Shown in pieces: positions 1 through 11,800 of a DNA stretch of 64,000 bases; position 1 is the first letter of the stretch, and every line of letters begins with the position of its first letter. The DNA comes from Myxococcus landrumus. Its GTDB lineage: Bacteria > Myxococcota > Myxococcia > Myxococcales > Myxococcaceae. The stretch spans positions 1 to 64,000 of the forward strand of contig NZ_CP071091.1 of NCBI RefSeq assembly GCF_017301635.1. The letters run 5' to 3'. The notes beneath the pieces are model-generated. The model made no database searches, was not told the DNA's origin, and saw only the letters and a list, made by a program, of their open reading frames with translations. The translations under genes and the position numbers were made by a program.

Positions 1-513
1 GCGAACCTCGAGTGGGCGGGACTCCACGGCACCGGAACGCCGCCGCGACGCGTGGGGCTCCCTCCGCGAGCCCTCGTCCGCCGCCGATGCTGGGTCGATG
101 ACGCCGTGCCCTTCGTGCCCGACGTGGCGAGTCCAGCACCTGTCGCCCGAAAGGCGGGGGACTTGGTGACGCAGCAGCTCACGCGGCTGCTCGCGGAGTT
201 GACGCAGCTCGAGGTCTCGGAGATCGACCCCTCCCGTCCCTGGGCGGCGCTGGGGGTGAACTCCCTGACGCTCGTCCGGCTGCGAGATGGAATCGAGCGA
301 GACCTCTCGGTCCGCGTGGCCATGTCGGTGATGGGGAGCTGCCACACCGTCAACGAGCTGGTGGAGCAACTGCGCTCGGCCTCCACCGCGCCACCTGTTC
401 GCGAGGCGCCCCGGGTCACCAACGGGCACGCGAACGAGAAGCTGAGTGACGGGAGTCTCGAAGAGATGTTCGTCCGGCTGAGTGGCGCGCCGTCGCGGAA
501 GGGGGAGGCCTGA
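1..513 (+). CDS. C-terminal end of an upstream trans-AT PKS (partial, 5' end outside window)
   Basis: The reading frame is open from base 1 and ends at TGA 511-513, giving about 170 visible residues. It begins in the post-KS linker that marks AT-less modules; a degenerate form of the usual LPTYPF-x-R-x-RYW signature is seen as LPPRALVRRRCWVDD. An acyl carrier protein follows (about residues 55-120) with the phosphopantetheine serine in GVNSL (Ser at 262-264). The last 40 or so residues are a Gly/Ser-poor acidic tail that may dock to the next protein, whose ATG lies one base after this stop. By position this ACP should deliver the acyl chain that the following Cy domains join to serine. The earlier domains of this protein cannot be seen. 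Confidence 0.85.
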   Translation, partial: ANLEWAGLHGTGTPPRRVGLPPRALVRRRCWVDDAVPFVPDVASPAPVARKAGDLVTQQLTRLLAELTQLEVSEIDPSRPWAALGVNSLTLVRLRDGIERDLSVRVAMSVMGSCHTVNELVEQLRSASTAPPVREAPRVTNGHANEKLSDGSLEEMFVRLSGAPSRKGEA

Positions 514-514
514 C

Positions 515-3500
515 ATGTTCGTCCCCGATGACCCGTCGCTCGAGGCGTTCCGTCAGCTTCCCCGAGAGGAGAAGCTCCGACGCATCGCCGCGCTGATGGA
601 GAAGCGCAAGGCGGAGTTCCCGCTGACGGAGCTCCAGGAGGCCTTCTCCGCGGGGCGCCTGATGGGCACGGCGGCCGAGCGTGTCGGTTGCCACTTCTAT
701 CTGGAGCTCAACCTCGCGGGGCTCGACGTGGGCCGGTTGCGAGAGGCGTGGAAGCAGCTCCTCCAGCGGCACGCGATGCTCCGCGCGGTCATCCTTCCGC
801 ACGGCCGTCAGTCGGTGCGCTCCGAGCTGCCCGGTGTGGAGTGGACGGAGTACGACCTGGGAGACGCGAGCGCGAGGGAGCTGTCGGACCATCTGGCCCG
901 CGTCCGCGCGGAGCTGTCACACAAGGTCTACGCCCCGGAAGACTGGCCGCTGCACGAGCTTCGCATCACCCGCGCGCCAGGTGGCTGGGGCGTCGTGCAC
1001 CTGAGCATGGACGAGTGGATCGTCGATGCGACCAGCCTGAGCCTGTTGTTGACGGAGTGGCGCGCGCTCTACGAGCGTCCCCACGACGCGCCGGCTCCGT
1101 TGAGCTGCTCGTTCCACGACTACGTCGAAGCCCAGCAACACTTCGAGGGGACACCTCGCTACCAGGAGGCCCTGAACTACTGGCTCTCGAAGCTGGAGCC
1201 GCTGCCCGGCGGCCCCTCGTTGCCTGCTGCTGGGACGAAGGCGCCAGGGAAGACGCGGACCCGGCGCACCTTCAGCCTGGATGAAGACGGCTGGTCCCGG
1301 CTGCGCCAGCAGGCGGAGGCCTTGGGCGTCTCGCCGACGGTGGTGGTGCTGACCGCGTTCACGGAAGCGCTGGCCCAGTTGAGCGCGGAGAAGCGGTTCG
1401 CGCTCGTGATGACCTATGCCCATCGGCTGCCGTTCCATCCCGAGGTGGAGCGGCTCGTCGGGCCGTTCACCTCCACGGGCTTGTTCGTGGCGGATGAAGG
1501 CGCGGACCAGACCCGGACCGAGAAGGCCCGTACCTATCAGCGTCAGCTCTGGGAAGACCTCGACCATGCGCAGGTGAGCAGCGTTCGCGTCCTGCGCGTG
1601 TTGCGGACCCGGAGTCGAGCCACGCCGGGGACGGCCTTCCCCGTGGTCTTCACCAGCATGTTGGGGCTCGACGCGTCCGAGCGCGACACCGGGTGGCTCG
1701 GGCAGGTCACTCACATGGTGTCCCAGACGCCGCAGGTCCACCTCGACTGTCAGGTGGGGCAGCGCCATGGCCGCCTCCATGTGCACTGGGATGTGGCCGA
1801 GGACGCATTCGCGCCAGGGACCGTGGAGGTCCTCTTTCATCAGTTCCAGCTCGCGCTGCGTTCATGGGACGCGGCGGGGGAGACGAGGAACAACGCCACC
1901 ATCGAGCCGCCCGCGCTCCTCGCCGTGACGTCCGAGGCCGCGCACCGCGAGGAGGAGTTCCCGCTCACCGACGTCCAGCAGGCCTATCTGGCGGGGCGAG
2001 GCCCCCAGGGTGGGAGCGATACCAGTTGTCAGATCTACCAGGAGTTCGATGCGGCCGAGCTCGACGTCCCGCGACTCGAATCGGCCTGGCAGGGGCTGGT
2101 CGAGCGGCACGAGATGTTGCGCGTGCGCTTCCTTCCGAATGGACGGCAGCGCTTCCTTCCGAGGTGCGAGCCCTACCGCTTCTCCCTCCTGGACCTGCGT
2201 GGACAGGCGGATGTGGAAGCGAGGCTCGAAGCCATCCGCCATGAGCTGACCCATACGGCGTTTCCTCTCGACGGAGGACCGCTCTTCGCCATCCGGGTCT
2301 CGCGACTGGCGACGTCCCGCTGGCGCATCCACTTCGCCATCGACACCCTCATCGCCGATGGACCGAGCATCGCGCGCCTGTTCGAGGAGTGGTTCGCGCG
2401 CTACGTGGACCCGTCGTCCGACGTCACTCGACCCCTGGGGCTCAGCTACCGGGACTACTGCGTCGCGCTCCAGCGGTTTCGTGCGACGCCGCTCGCGGCC
2501 GAGCACCAGGCCCATTGGGAGCGGCGGCTCGCGGAGGCGCCTGGGGGACTGCCTCCCTCGTTGCGAGGGGGCAAGCCCCTGGCCCCCGGCGCCGTGCCCG
2601 CGAGGGAGCGCCGCACGGGTGTCGTGCCTGAGTGGCGGCGCTTGAAGGCCCATGCGGAGCGTTGGGGGGTGGATGCGGAGTGGGTCGCGCTCACCGCGTT
2701 CTGCGAGGTGCTGGCCCGGCCCCATCCAGAGAAGTCCTTCACCATCGTGGTCGTGGACTGGCGGCGGCTGGCGGTGCATCCCGATGTGGATGAGGTGGTG
2801 GGCGACTTCACCAGCCTGCGCTGGTGCGTCCGCGAGACACTCCCTGGGCTCTCGTTCCTGGAGCGCGTGCGGCGCAACATGGAACGGCTCCAGGAGGACG
2901 CCCGTTGTGGCGCGGTCAGTGGCCTGGGAGCCCTGCGCAAGCTCTTGAGGGGAGGAGGTGTCGACCGAGGCGTCTTTCCGGTGGTCTTCACCAGCTCCCT
3001 GCCTCGGCCCCCGCTCCAGTTGCCGGCCGGGTTCTCCACGGGCGAGGGGCTCTCGCACACCCCCAACGTCCTGCTCGACACCATTCACTTCGAGGTCGAC
3101 GGACAGCTTCGATTCCACTTCGACGCGGTCGCGGGTGCCATTCCCTCCGAGGCGCTCGAGCGTGCCTTCACGGAGTACGAACACCTCCTCGCGAAGCTCT
3201 GCGCGGAGCCCGACTGGGAGCGGTTCGTCCCCGAGATGTCCGTGGGGGCTTCTCCTAGAGGGGATGTGCATCCTTCACACGACGCGAGGAACGACACGCA
3301 CGTGGCCTTCCCGCTCGAGCGCTGCCTGCACGAGTGGATGGAGGACCAGGCCGACAAGACGCCGGACCTGGTCGCGGTGCGGCAGGGGGAGCGCGCCCTG
3401 ACCTTCCGGGAGCTGGAGGCCGAGGCGAACCGCTGGGCGCATGTGCTGCGAGGGCTGGGCGTCGGGAAGGATTCGCTCGTCGCCGTCATGGTCGAGCGCT

Positions 3501-5800
3501 CCGTGGAGCTGGTCGTCGCCCTGGTCGCGGTGCTCAAGGCGGGCGGTGCCTACCTTCCGTTCGACCCGGAGTATCCCGAAGAGCGGCTGAAGCTCATGGC
3601 CGACGATGCGCGGCCCCGCGTGCTCCTGACTCAGCGGCGCTTCGAGCACCTCCTGCGTTCGTTCAGCGGGCACCGGCTCTCACTGGATGGTGAGCCCTCG
3701 GTGAAGGCCCAGCAGCCCACCACTCGCCCCGCGAAGATCTCGGACCCGGACCACCTGGCCTATGTGCTCTACACCTCGGGCTCCACGGGGAAGCCGAAGG
3801 GCTGCATGGTGTCGCACCGGGCCATCTGCAACCGGTTGCTGTGGATGCAGCTGCGCTATCCGCTCTCCGAGAAGGACCGGGTGCTGCAGAAGACGCCCTT
3901 CACCTTCGACGTCTCGGTCTGGGAGTTCTTCTGGCCGCTGATGACCGGGGCGGAGCTGGTGCTGGCGGCTCCGGGGGGCCATCGGGACAGCCGCTATCTG
4001 GCGACGTTGATTCAGGAGGCCCGAATCACCACGTGCCACTTCGTTCCCGGCATGTTGGCGCTCTTCCTGGAGGACCCCAAGGCCGCGGGTTGTGTGTCCC
4101 TGCGACAGGTCTTCACGAGCGGCGAGGCGCTGCCTCCCGCGGTGATGGAGCGCTGCCTGAAGACGCTGCCCACCGGCTTGCACAACCTCTACGGCCCCAC
4201 CGAGGCCGCGGTGGATGTCAGCTTCTGGGAGTGCCGCTCGCGCGCGGATGGGAAGGTCCCCATCGGCAAGCCCATCGCGAACACGCAGCTCTTCATCCTC
4301 GATGCGGCGTCGCGGGAAGTGGGCGCGGGCGCCGTGGGAGAGCTGCACATCGGCGGCGTCAATCTGGCCCGGGGCTACCTGGACCGTCCCGACCTGACCG
4401 CCGAGCGATTCGTTCCAGACCCCGTGAGTGGAACGCCAGGAGCGCGGCTGTACAGGACGGGCGACCTGGCGCGCTCCCTTCCGGACGGCGAGATCGAGTT
4501 TCTCGGTCGCGCGGACTTCCAGGTGAAGCTCCGGGGGAATCGCATCGAGCTGGGAGAGGTGGAGGCCGCGCTCGGCGTCCATCCCGAGGTCGAGGAGGTG
4601 GTCGTGGTCGTGCGAGACCACGACACGCCGGACCCCAAGCTGGTGGCCTACGCGGCCGCTCGTCAGGGGAAGCGGCTCACGTCGGATGCCCTGCGCGCCT
4701 ACGCGCGTGAGCGGTTGCCCGCCGCGATGGTTCCCAACGTCGTCGTCGAGCTCCCCGAGCTGCCGAGGACACGGCACGGCAAGGTGGACCGCGCCGCGTT
4801 GCCCTGGCCGGTGAGCGCACCGACGCAGCGACAGGACGGTGGTGCTGGCCGTGCGGAGGTCGAAGCCGAGATTGCCCGCTTCTTCCGCGACAGCCTCCAG
4901 GCGCAGGACGTCAACGTGACGAAGGACGTGTTCGACCTGGGCGCGACGTCCTTCACCATCGTGCGGATGGTGCAGTGGCTGGAGCGGTCGAAGGGCGTCT
5001 CGGTTCCCCTCGAGCTGTTCTTGAAGGACCCCACGATTCGCGGCATCGCCACGCATGTCACGGCCCAGGAGCGCACTCCGCCTCGTGTGGAGGCCGCGAC
5101 GGAGACCGTCTCCGAGCAGGTGAGCTTCTTCTCCGCGGAGGAGCGGCAGCGCTTCAAGGACCGGGCGCTGCACTTGCGCCACGACTTGGACGGACTCCCG
5201 TCGCTGCTCCTGGAGCACTCGGCCCGTGACGAGGCGGCCTATGTGCGGAGAGGGTGCCCGGAGCGGTTCCTGCCCGGACCCATCCCCTTCGAGCGCTTCA
5301 ACGCCTTCCTGTCGCTGCTGCGGCAGGGGAGCGTGAAGGGACAGCCCCGGTATCTGTATCCGTCGGCGGGGGCGCTGTACGCGGTGCAGGTCCACCTGTA
5401 CGTCAAGCCCGGGGCCATCGAGGACGTGCCGGGTGGGACGTACTACCTGCATCCCGCCGAGGGACGTCTGTACCGGCTCTCCGAGTCGACCCTCGAGCGC
5501 CACCATCACTTCTACTACAACCGGCCGCATTTCGACGGCGCGGGCTTCGCGCTGTTCCTCGTCGCTCAGCCGGAGGCCATCGCTCCCATCTATGGGGAGG
5601 CCGCGCTCGTCCTCGCAGCCTTGGAAGCAGGCTACCTGGGCCAACTGCTCATGATGCGGCAGGCGGAGTTCGGACTGGGGCTGCGGCCCATCGGCGCCAT
5701 CAACGTCGATGAGGTCCGCGCCTCCTTCCGCCTGAGCACCTCGCACATCGTCGTGCACAGCCTCCTGGGGGGACGCGTGGACTACGACGAGGTCCGCGCG
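515..5800 (+). other. NRPS module: Cy-Cy-A(Ser)-PCP-Ox, oxazole formation
   Basis: Two successive heterocyclisation domains each carry the DxxxxDxxS motif: DEWIVDATS at 1010-1036 and DTLIADGPS at 2342-2368. The adenylation domain has YTSGSTGKPKG and, read against the GrsA positions, the specificity code D-V-W-H-F-S-L-V-D-K, the EntF serine code. The PCP serine lies in GATSF. An McbC/SagB-like FMN nitroreductase-fold oxidase follows (about 5100-5800). Established chemistry for this set is Ser condensation, cyclodehydration to oxazoline and two-electron oxidation to oxazole. Confidence 0.92.
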
Positions 5801-8800
5801 CCGACCCGGACGGACACGTCTGGCATCGCCATCGTGGGGATGGCGGGACGCTATCCGCAGGCGGAGAACCTGGAGCGGTTCTGGGAGAACCTTCGCTCGG
5901 GCCATCGAGCCATCCGCGCCGCGCCTGAAGGCCGTGAAGGCGTGGGGCCGGGCCGCTCCGCCGGGTATCTGGAGCACATCGACCGCTTCGACCATCTCTT
6001 CTTCGGCATCGCCCCCGCCGAGGCCCGCGCGATGGACCCCCAGGAGCGACTGCTCCTCACCGTGATGTGGGAGACGTTGGAGAACGCCGGCTACACGGCG
6101 GCGGGACTGAATGCCTCCGCCCGGCGTGTGGGCGTCTTCGTCGGCGTGATGTGGAGTGACTACCAGAACGTCGGCCAGACGGAGTGGACTCGCAGCGGGA
6201 TGGCCAAGGCCTACTCGGTGCACTCGGCCATCGCCAATCGCATCTCCCACGTGCTCAACCTTCGTGGGCCGAGCATGGCGCTGGACACCTCGTGCTCGTC
6301 GGCGCTGACGGCCCTGCACCTCGCGCGCGAGAGCATCCTCCGAGGGGAGTGCGACGCGGCCCTCGTGGGCGGAGTGAACCTCCTGGCCCACCCGTATCAC
6401 CTCAGCCTCCTCACCAGCCTGGGGCTGGTGAGCGAGAGCGGCCGGAGCTGCGCGTTCAGCGCGGAGGGCTCGGGCTGGGCGGCGGGGGAGGGCGTGGGCG
6501 CGGTGCTCATCCGGCGCTTGAGTGACGCGGAGCGGGAGCGCGACGTCATCCACGCCGTGCTCAAGGGGACCTCCGTCGCGCACCTGGGCGGTGGAAGGGG
6601 GTTCGGGCATCCGAATCCCACGGCACAGGCTTCGTCCATTCGCGAGGCGCTCGACGCCGCGGGAGTCGCGCCGGAGACGCTCGGCTACGTGGAGACGGCC
6701 GCCACGGGCGCGAGCATGGCCGACGCGGCGGAGATGTCGGCGCTGAACGAGGTGCTGGGGTCTCAACGCCGAGCGTCGGGGCCCTGCCTCGTCGGCTCGG
6801 TGAAGCCGAACATCGGCCACCTCGAGGCCGCCTCGGGCCTCTCGCAGCTCACGAAGGTCCTTCTCCAGCTTCGCCATCGGCGCATCGCCCCCACCATCGA
6901 CAGTGAGCCGCAGAGCCCGCTCATCCGCCCCGAGCCCGACGTGCTCGCCGTCAACCGCACGCTGGTGGACTGGCCTCATGGTGGGGAGGTGCCTCCGCGT
7001 GCGTTGATCAACGCCTTCGGCTCCACGGGCTCGTGCGCCCATGCCGTCATCGAGGGGTACCGCGGACCCGCGCGAAAGTCCGCGGAGGTGGGGACGTGTG
7101 TCGTGGTGCTCTCCGCTGTCACGCAGGGCCAGGTCACGAGGTCCGCCCGGCGTCTCGCGGACCACCTCAGGGCCCTGCCAGCAGAACAGCGGCCGCCCTT
7201 GGTGGATATCGCCTTCACCCTCGCGACGGGCCGGCTCGCGATGTCCTCCCGGCTGGCGCTGGTGGTCGAGACCGTCGACGACTTGATGGAGAGGCTTCGC
7301 GCTGTCGCTCAAGGCGCCGAGCCCGGAGCGGGTGTCCATCGGGGACAGGCAGCCGACGACAGGGCCTCACAGCCACTGCTCACGGAGAAGGGCGCTGATG
7401 CGGACTCGCTGGGGCGGGGCTGGGTGGAGGGGAGGGCGGTCGATTGGAAGCGGCACTTCCCCGCGGATGCCCGCCGAGTCGAGCTGCCTACGTATTCCTT
7501 CGAGGAGCATGTGCACTGGCTCGGAGGCGCGGCCGAGGCCGTGTCGCCGACGCCCGTGGTGCTTGAAGTCACGGAGCGACCGGAGCTGGAGGCGATGCGG
7601 GACTTCCTCGCGCGGGTCTACGCCGAGGAGTCCGAGCTCCCCGTCGCGCGCGTGGAGCCTCACGTCCGCTTCGAGCGCCTGGGCCTCAACTCCTACCTGG
7701 TTGGCCGGTTGAACGCGCGGTTGGAGCGGGAAGGGTTCCGTGGACTCTCGAAGACGCTCTTCTATGAACGTCAGTCGCTCCAGGAGCTGGCGCCCTACCT
7801 GCTCGAGAAGCACGGGGACGCCCTCCCGAAGCGGTTGAGTGGGGACGGTGAGCACGTCACGGCTTCCACCCACCTGAGTGAGCCCATCGCCATCGTCGGG
7901 GTGGCGGGCCGGTATCCCATGGCGGAGGACCTGGACCAGCTCTGGGAGAACCTGGCCCAGGGGCGTGACTGCATCGTCGAGGTCCCCGCTCAGCGCTGGG
8001 ACCACTCGCGCTACTTCGACCCGCGCCGGGGCCAACCCGGGAAGACGTACAACAAGTGGGGCGGCTTCCTCGACGGAGCCGACTGCTTCGACCCGCTGTT
8101 CTTCGGCATCACGCCGCGAGACGCCGAGTGGATCGACCCCCAAGAGCGGCTGTTCCTGGAGACGGCCTGGGCCACGGTGGAAGACGCCGGCTACACGCGC
8201 GAGTCGTTGAAGCGGAGCACGGGCGGCAGCGTGGGCGTGTTCGTCGGTGTCATGTACGGCGAGTACCAGCTCTTCGGCGCCCCGGCGGGAAGCACACCGG
8301 TGGGGCAGGCCTACGGCTCGATTGCCAACCGCGTCTCCTATTGCCTCGACATCAGCGGGCCGAGCCTCGCCGTCGATACCCTGTGCTCCTCCTCGCTGAC
8401 GGCCATTCACCTGGCGGTGGAGAGCCTGCGCCGAGGGGAGTGCGCCGCCGCCATCGCGGGGGGCGTCAACCTCTCCCTCCATCCCAGCAAGTACCTGCTG
8501 CACGCCCAGGCCCAGATGTCGGCGAGCGACGGTCGTTGCCGCAGCTTCGGCGCGGGCGGAGACGGCTTCGCGCCCGGAGAAGGCGTGGGGGCGGTCCTGC
8601 TCAAGCCGCTCGCTCGGGCCGAGGCGGATGGAGACGTCATCCACGCGGTCATCCGCGCCACGGCGACCAACCATGGCGGCCGCACCAGTGGCTACACGGT
8701 GCCGAATCCAGGCGCCCAGGCCCGGTTGATTGAAGCGGCCCTCACGGCGGGACGCATCGAGCCAGGGAGTGTCTCGTACATCGAGGCTCACGGGACGGGG

Positions 8801-11800
8801 ACCTCGCTGGGCGACCCCATCGAAGCGGCGGGCATCATCGAGGCGATGTCGGCCCCGGGCCGGGAGCGCTGCGCCATTGGCTCCATCAAGTCCAACATCG
8901 GGCACCTCGAGTCCGCGGCGGGAATCGCGGCGCTCACCAAGGTCCTCTTGCAGCTGCGGCATGGACGCATCGCTCCGTCACTTCACTCCCGCGTCCTCAA
9001 TCCGAACATCGACTTCTCCGCGACACCCTTCTTCGTCCCGCAGGAGCTGTCGACGTGGGCGGCGGGACGCGACAGCGAGGGTCGGCCCCAGCGTCGTCGC
9101 GCGGGAATCAGCTCCTTCGGCGCGGGTGGTGCGAATGCGCACGTCATCGTCGAGGAGTATCTGGCCCCCGCATCGGCCCCCGTGGCGCACGAGGGGGCGC
9201 CCCAGTTGCTCGTGCTGTCGGCGCGGACGGACGAACGGCTGCGTGTCCAAGCCGAGCGGCTCGCCGCGTTCCTGGAGCGTGACGGAGTCCCCCCGCTCGA
9301 AGACATCGCGCATACGACCCGCGTGGGACGGGAAGCGCTGGCGCGGCGAATCGCCGTCATCGCATCGACCCGGGCGGAAGCCGCGTCCGCCCTTCACGCG
9401 TTCTGCCAGGGCGAGGTGTCCCCCGCCGTGATTCAAGGGGCGTCACGGACGGAGGCATCCGCGAGGGAAGTTCGCTCCCTCGACATGGCCGAGTCCGCGC
9501 GGGTCCGACTCCGGGGCCTGGGCACGCGTTGGGCCTCGGGCGAGGACGTTGCCTGGGACGAGCTGGGCGCGGGCGCGAAGCGTGTTCCTCTGCCGACCTA
9601 TCCGTTCGAGCGGCAGCGCTACTGGTTGCCTGTCACAGCGCCCACGCATCCACCGGAGGACGGAGCACAGGTGCTCCTCTATCAACCGGAGTGGCGGCCG
9701 CTCCCCGTCGTGAAGAACGCGCCCTCGCCCACGGGGCCGGTGTTGCTCTTCGACACGGACCCTCCATTCACGGCCTCCTGGGCGGCTTCCTGCACGCGGG
9801 TCGTGCCCGGGCGCATCTTCCGGCGCAGGGATGAGTCCACCTACGAAATCAATCCCCACTCCAAGGACGACTTCCATCAGCTGACGTGGGAGTTGATGCG
9901 CCGTGGAGCACTTCCTCGCTCCATCCTCTACCGCTGGGCACATCCGGACATCCTCTCCGGCGAGCGCTCCGACGACGCGTTCTTCTCGGTCTTCTGGCTG
10001 ACGAAGGCGTTGATGGTGGCGAAGGCGGAGCGGGTGGACCTCCTCTTCATCCACCCGTGGGTCGATGGTGCGACGGTCGCGCGCTTCGCCGCGATGGCCG
10101 CGTTCGCGAAGTCGCTGCGCCGCGAGAACCCGGGCTATCGCTTCAAGACCCTGGCCGTGGACCCGGAGGTGCCGGCCTCTCCGCTCGCCTCACTTGTCGC
10201 GGGTGAGCTGGCGAGCATCGGCTCCGAGCCCACGGAGGTCCGGTACGCCATGGGGCGGCGCTGGGGGAAGTACTATGTCCCCACCGAAGAAGCCCCGGAG
10301 CAGGACGTCGGCGAGGAGATGCCCGACCGCCCCGTCTATCTGGTGACGGGTGGCACGGGGGCCATCGGCCTCCTGCTGACGGAACACCTGGTGCGCACGG
10401 AACGCGCGCGTGTGGCGCTGGTCGTGAGGACTTCGCCGAGCGAGGCCCAGGAGCGGCGGCTTCGGGACCTGAGGGACGTCGTCGTGATTCACGGCGACGT
10501 GTCACAGCCCGAGGCCGCGGTGGCGGCGGTGGCCACGGTCAAGCGGTGCTTCTCCGCCCTCCACGGAGTGGTTCACGCGGCCGGAACCCTGCGAGACGGC
10601 CTGCTGCGCGACAAGAGCGCCGAGGATGCACGCGAGGTGCTCTCCGCGAAGATGGCCGGTGTTCTGACCCTGGATGAGGCGACTCGCGACGAGGCCCTCG
10701 TGTCCTTCGTCTGCGTCTCGTCGTTGGCGGGAGCCCTGGGCAACGCGGGGCAGTGTGACTACGCCTATGCCAATGCGTTCCTCGATGAGTTCACCCTGTG
10801 GCGCGAGCAGCAGCGCGCGGCGGGGCTTCGTCGGGGCGTCACGCGCTCCATCCTGTGGCCGCCCTGGGCCGAGGGCGGGATGCAGGTCCCAACGGCCTTG
10901 ATGGCGGAGGTGACTCGGCGCACGGGGATGCTCCCGCTGCCAAGCGACGAGGCGTTGAGCCTCTGGTCGCGAGTGACGCGCTCCGGCCCTTCCGTGTGCG
11001 TGCCGCTCTATGGAGACCCCGCGAAGCTCCACCAGGTGTTCGAGGAGGAGGCGACGCCGACCGTGGCGGAGACCCCACCTGCGCCTCCAGCGCTGGAGGC
11101 ACTCCAGGACACGATGGAGCTGCTGACCCGGGTCCTTGTCGAGGACACGAAGATTCCCACCGAGGAGTGGGACGCCGGTGCGCACTTCTCCGAATACGGT
11201 CTCGACTCCCTGGCGGTGGGCCGGGTCACCCGTGCGCTCGAGACGTTCTTCGGTCCGCTGCCGCAGACATTGATGCTCGACCACCCCACGCCGCGGGACC
11301 TGGGGCGGCATCTCTCCTCACTGCGACGGACTCCTGTCTCCGAGCCACCACGTCCACCCGAAGCCGCGAGTCCCCTCCCGGTGCGGCGGGTCGCGCGTGA
11401 GGAGCAGGGGCTCGATGACATCGCCATCGTCGCCTTTGATGGGCGCTATCCAGGGGCCGCCAACCCCGAGGCGCTGTGGGAGAACCTCCGTGCGGGTGTC
11501 ACATCCATCACTCCCGTCCCGCCCAGCCGCTGGGATGCAGGCGCCCACGACCGCATCTACTGCTCCACCGGGGGCTTCATCGACGGCGTCGAGGACTTCG
11601 ACTACCGCTTCTTCCACATCAATCCCGCGGAAGCCCGGCAGCTCCATCCCGAGGAGCGTCTGCTGCTCCAGTGCGTGTGGTCCATGCTGGAGCGTGCGGG
11701 CCGCGGACCTTCGTCCTTGCGCGACGAGCGGACCGGCGTGTTCGTCGGCGTGACGTCGTTGACGTATCCCCTGCGCGCGGTCGAGTCGTGGGTGGCGGGC

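Noticed and set aside
482..514. GTG at 482 as start of the large synthase
   Set aside because: It lies inside the upstream coding region and would add an Arg-rich extension. ATG 515 has a strong purine-rich site and the usual 1-base gene spacing.
3680..7339. Very long open frame (about 1200 codons) antisense to the first synthase, and several of 400-700 codons elsewhere
   Set aside because: Typical shadow of GC-rich coding DNA. The composition is Arg/Gly/Ala/His-rich without domains, while the plus strand encodes recognisable A, Ox and KS domains.
9480..9660. Regions after each KS considered as AT domains
   Set aside because: They are only KS-AT linker remnants ending LPTYPF..RYW; no GHSxG or AFHS motif is present, so the synthase is trans-AT.
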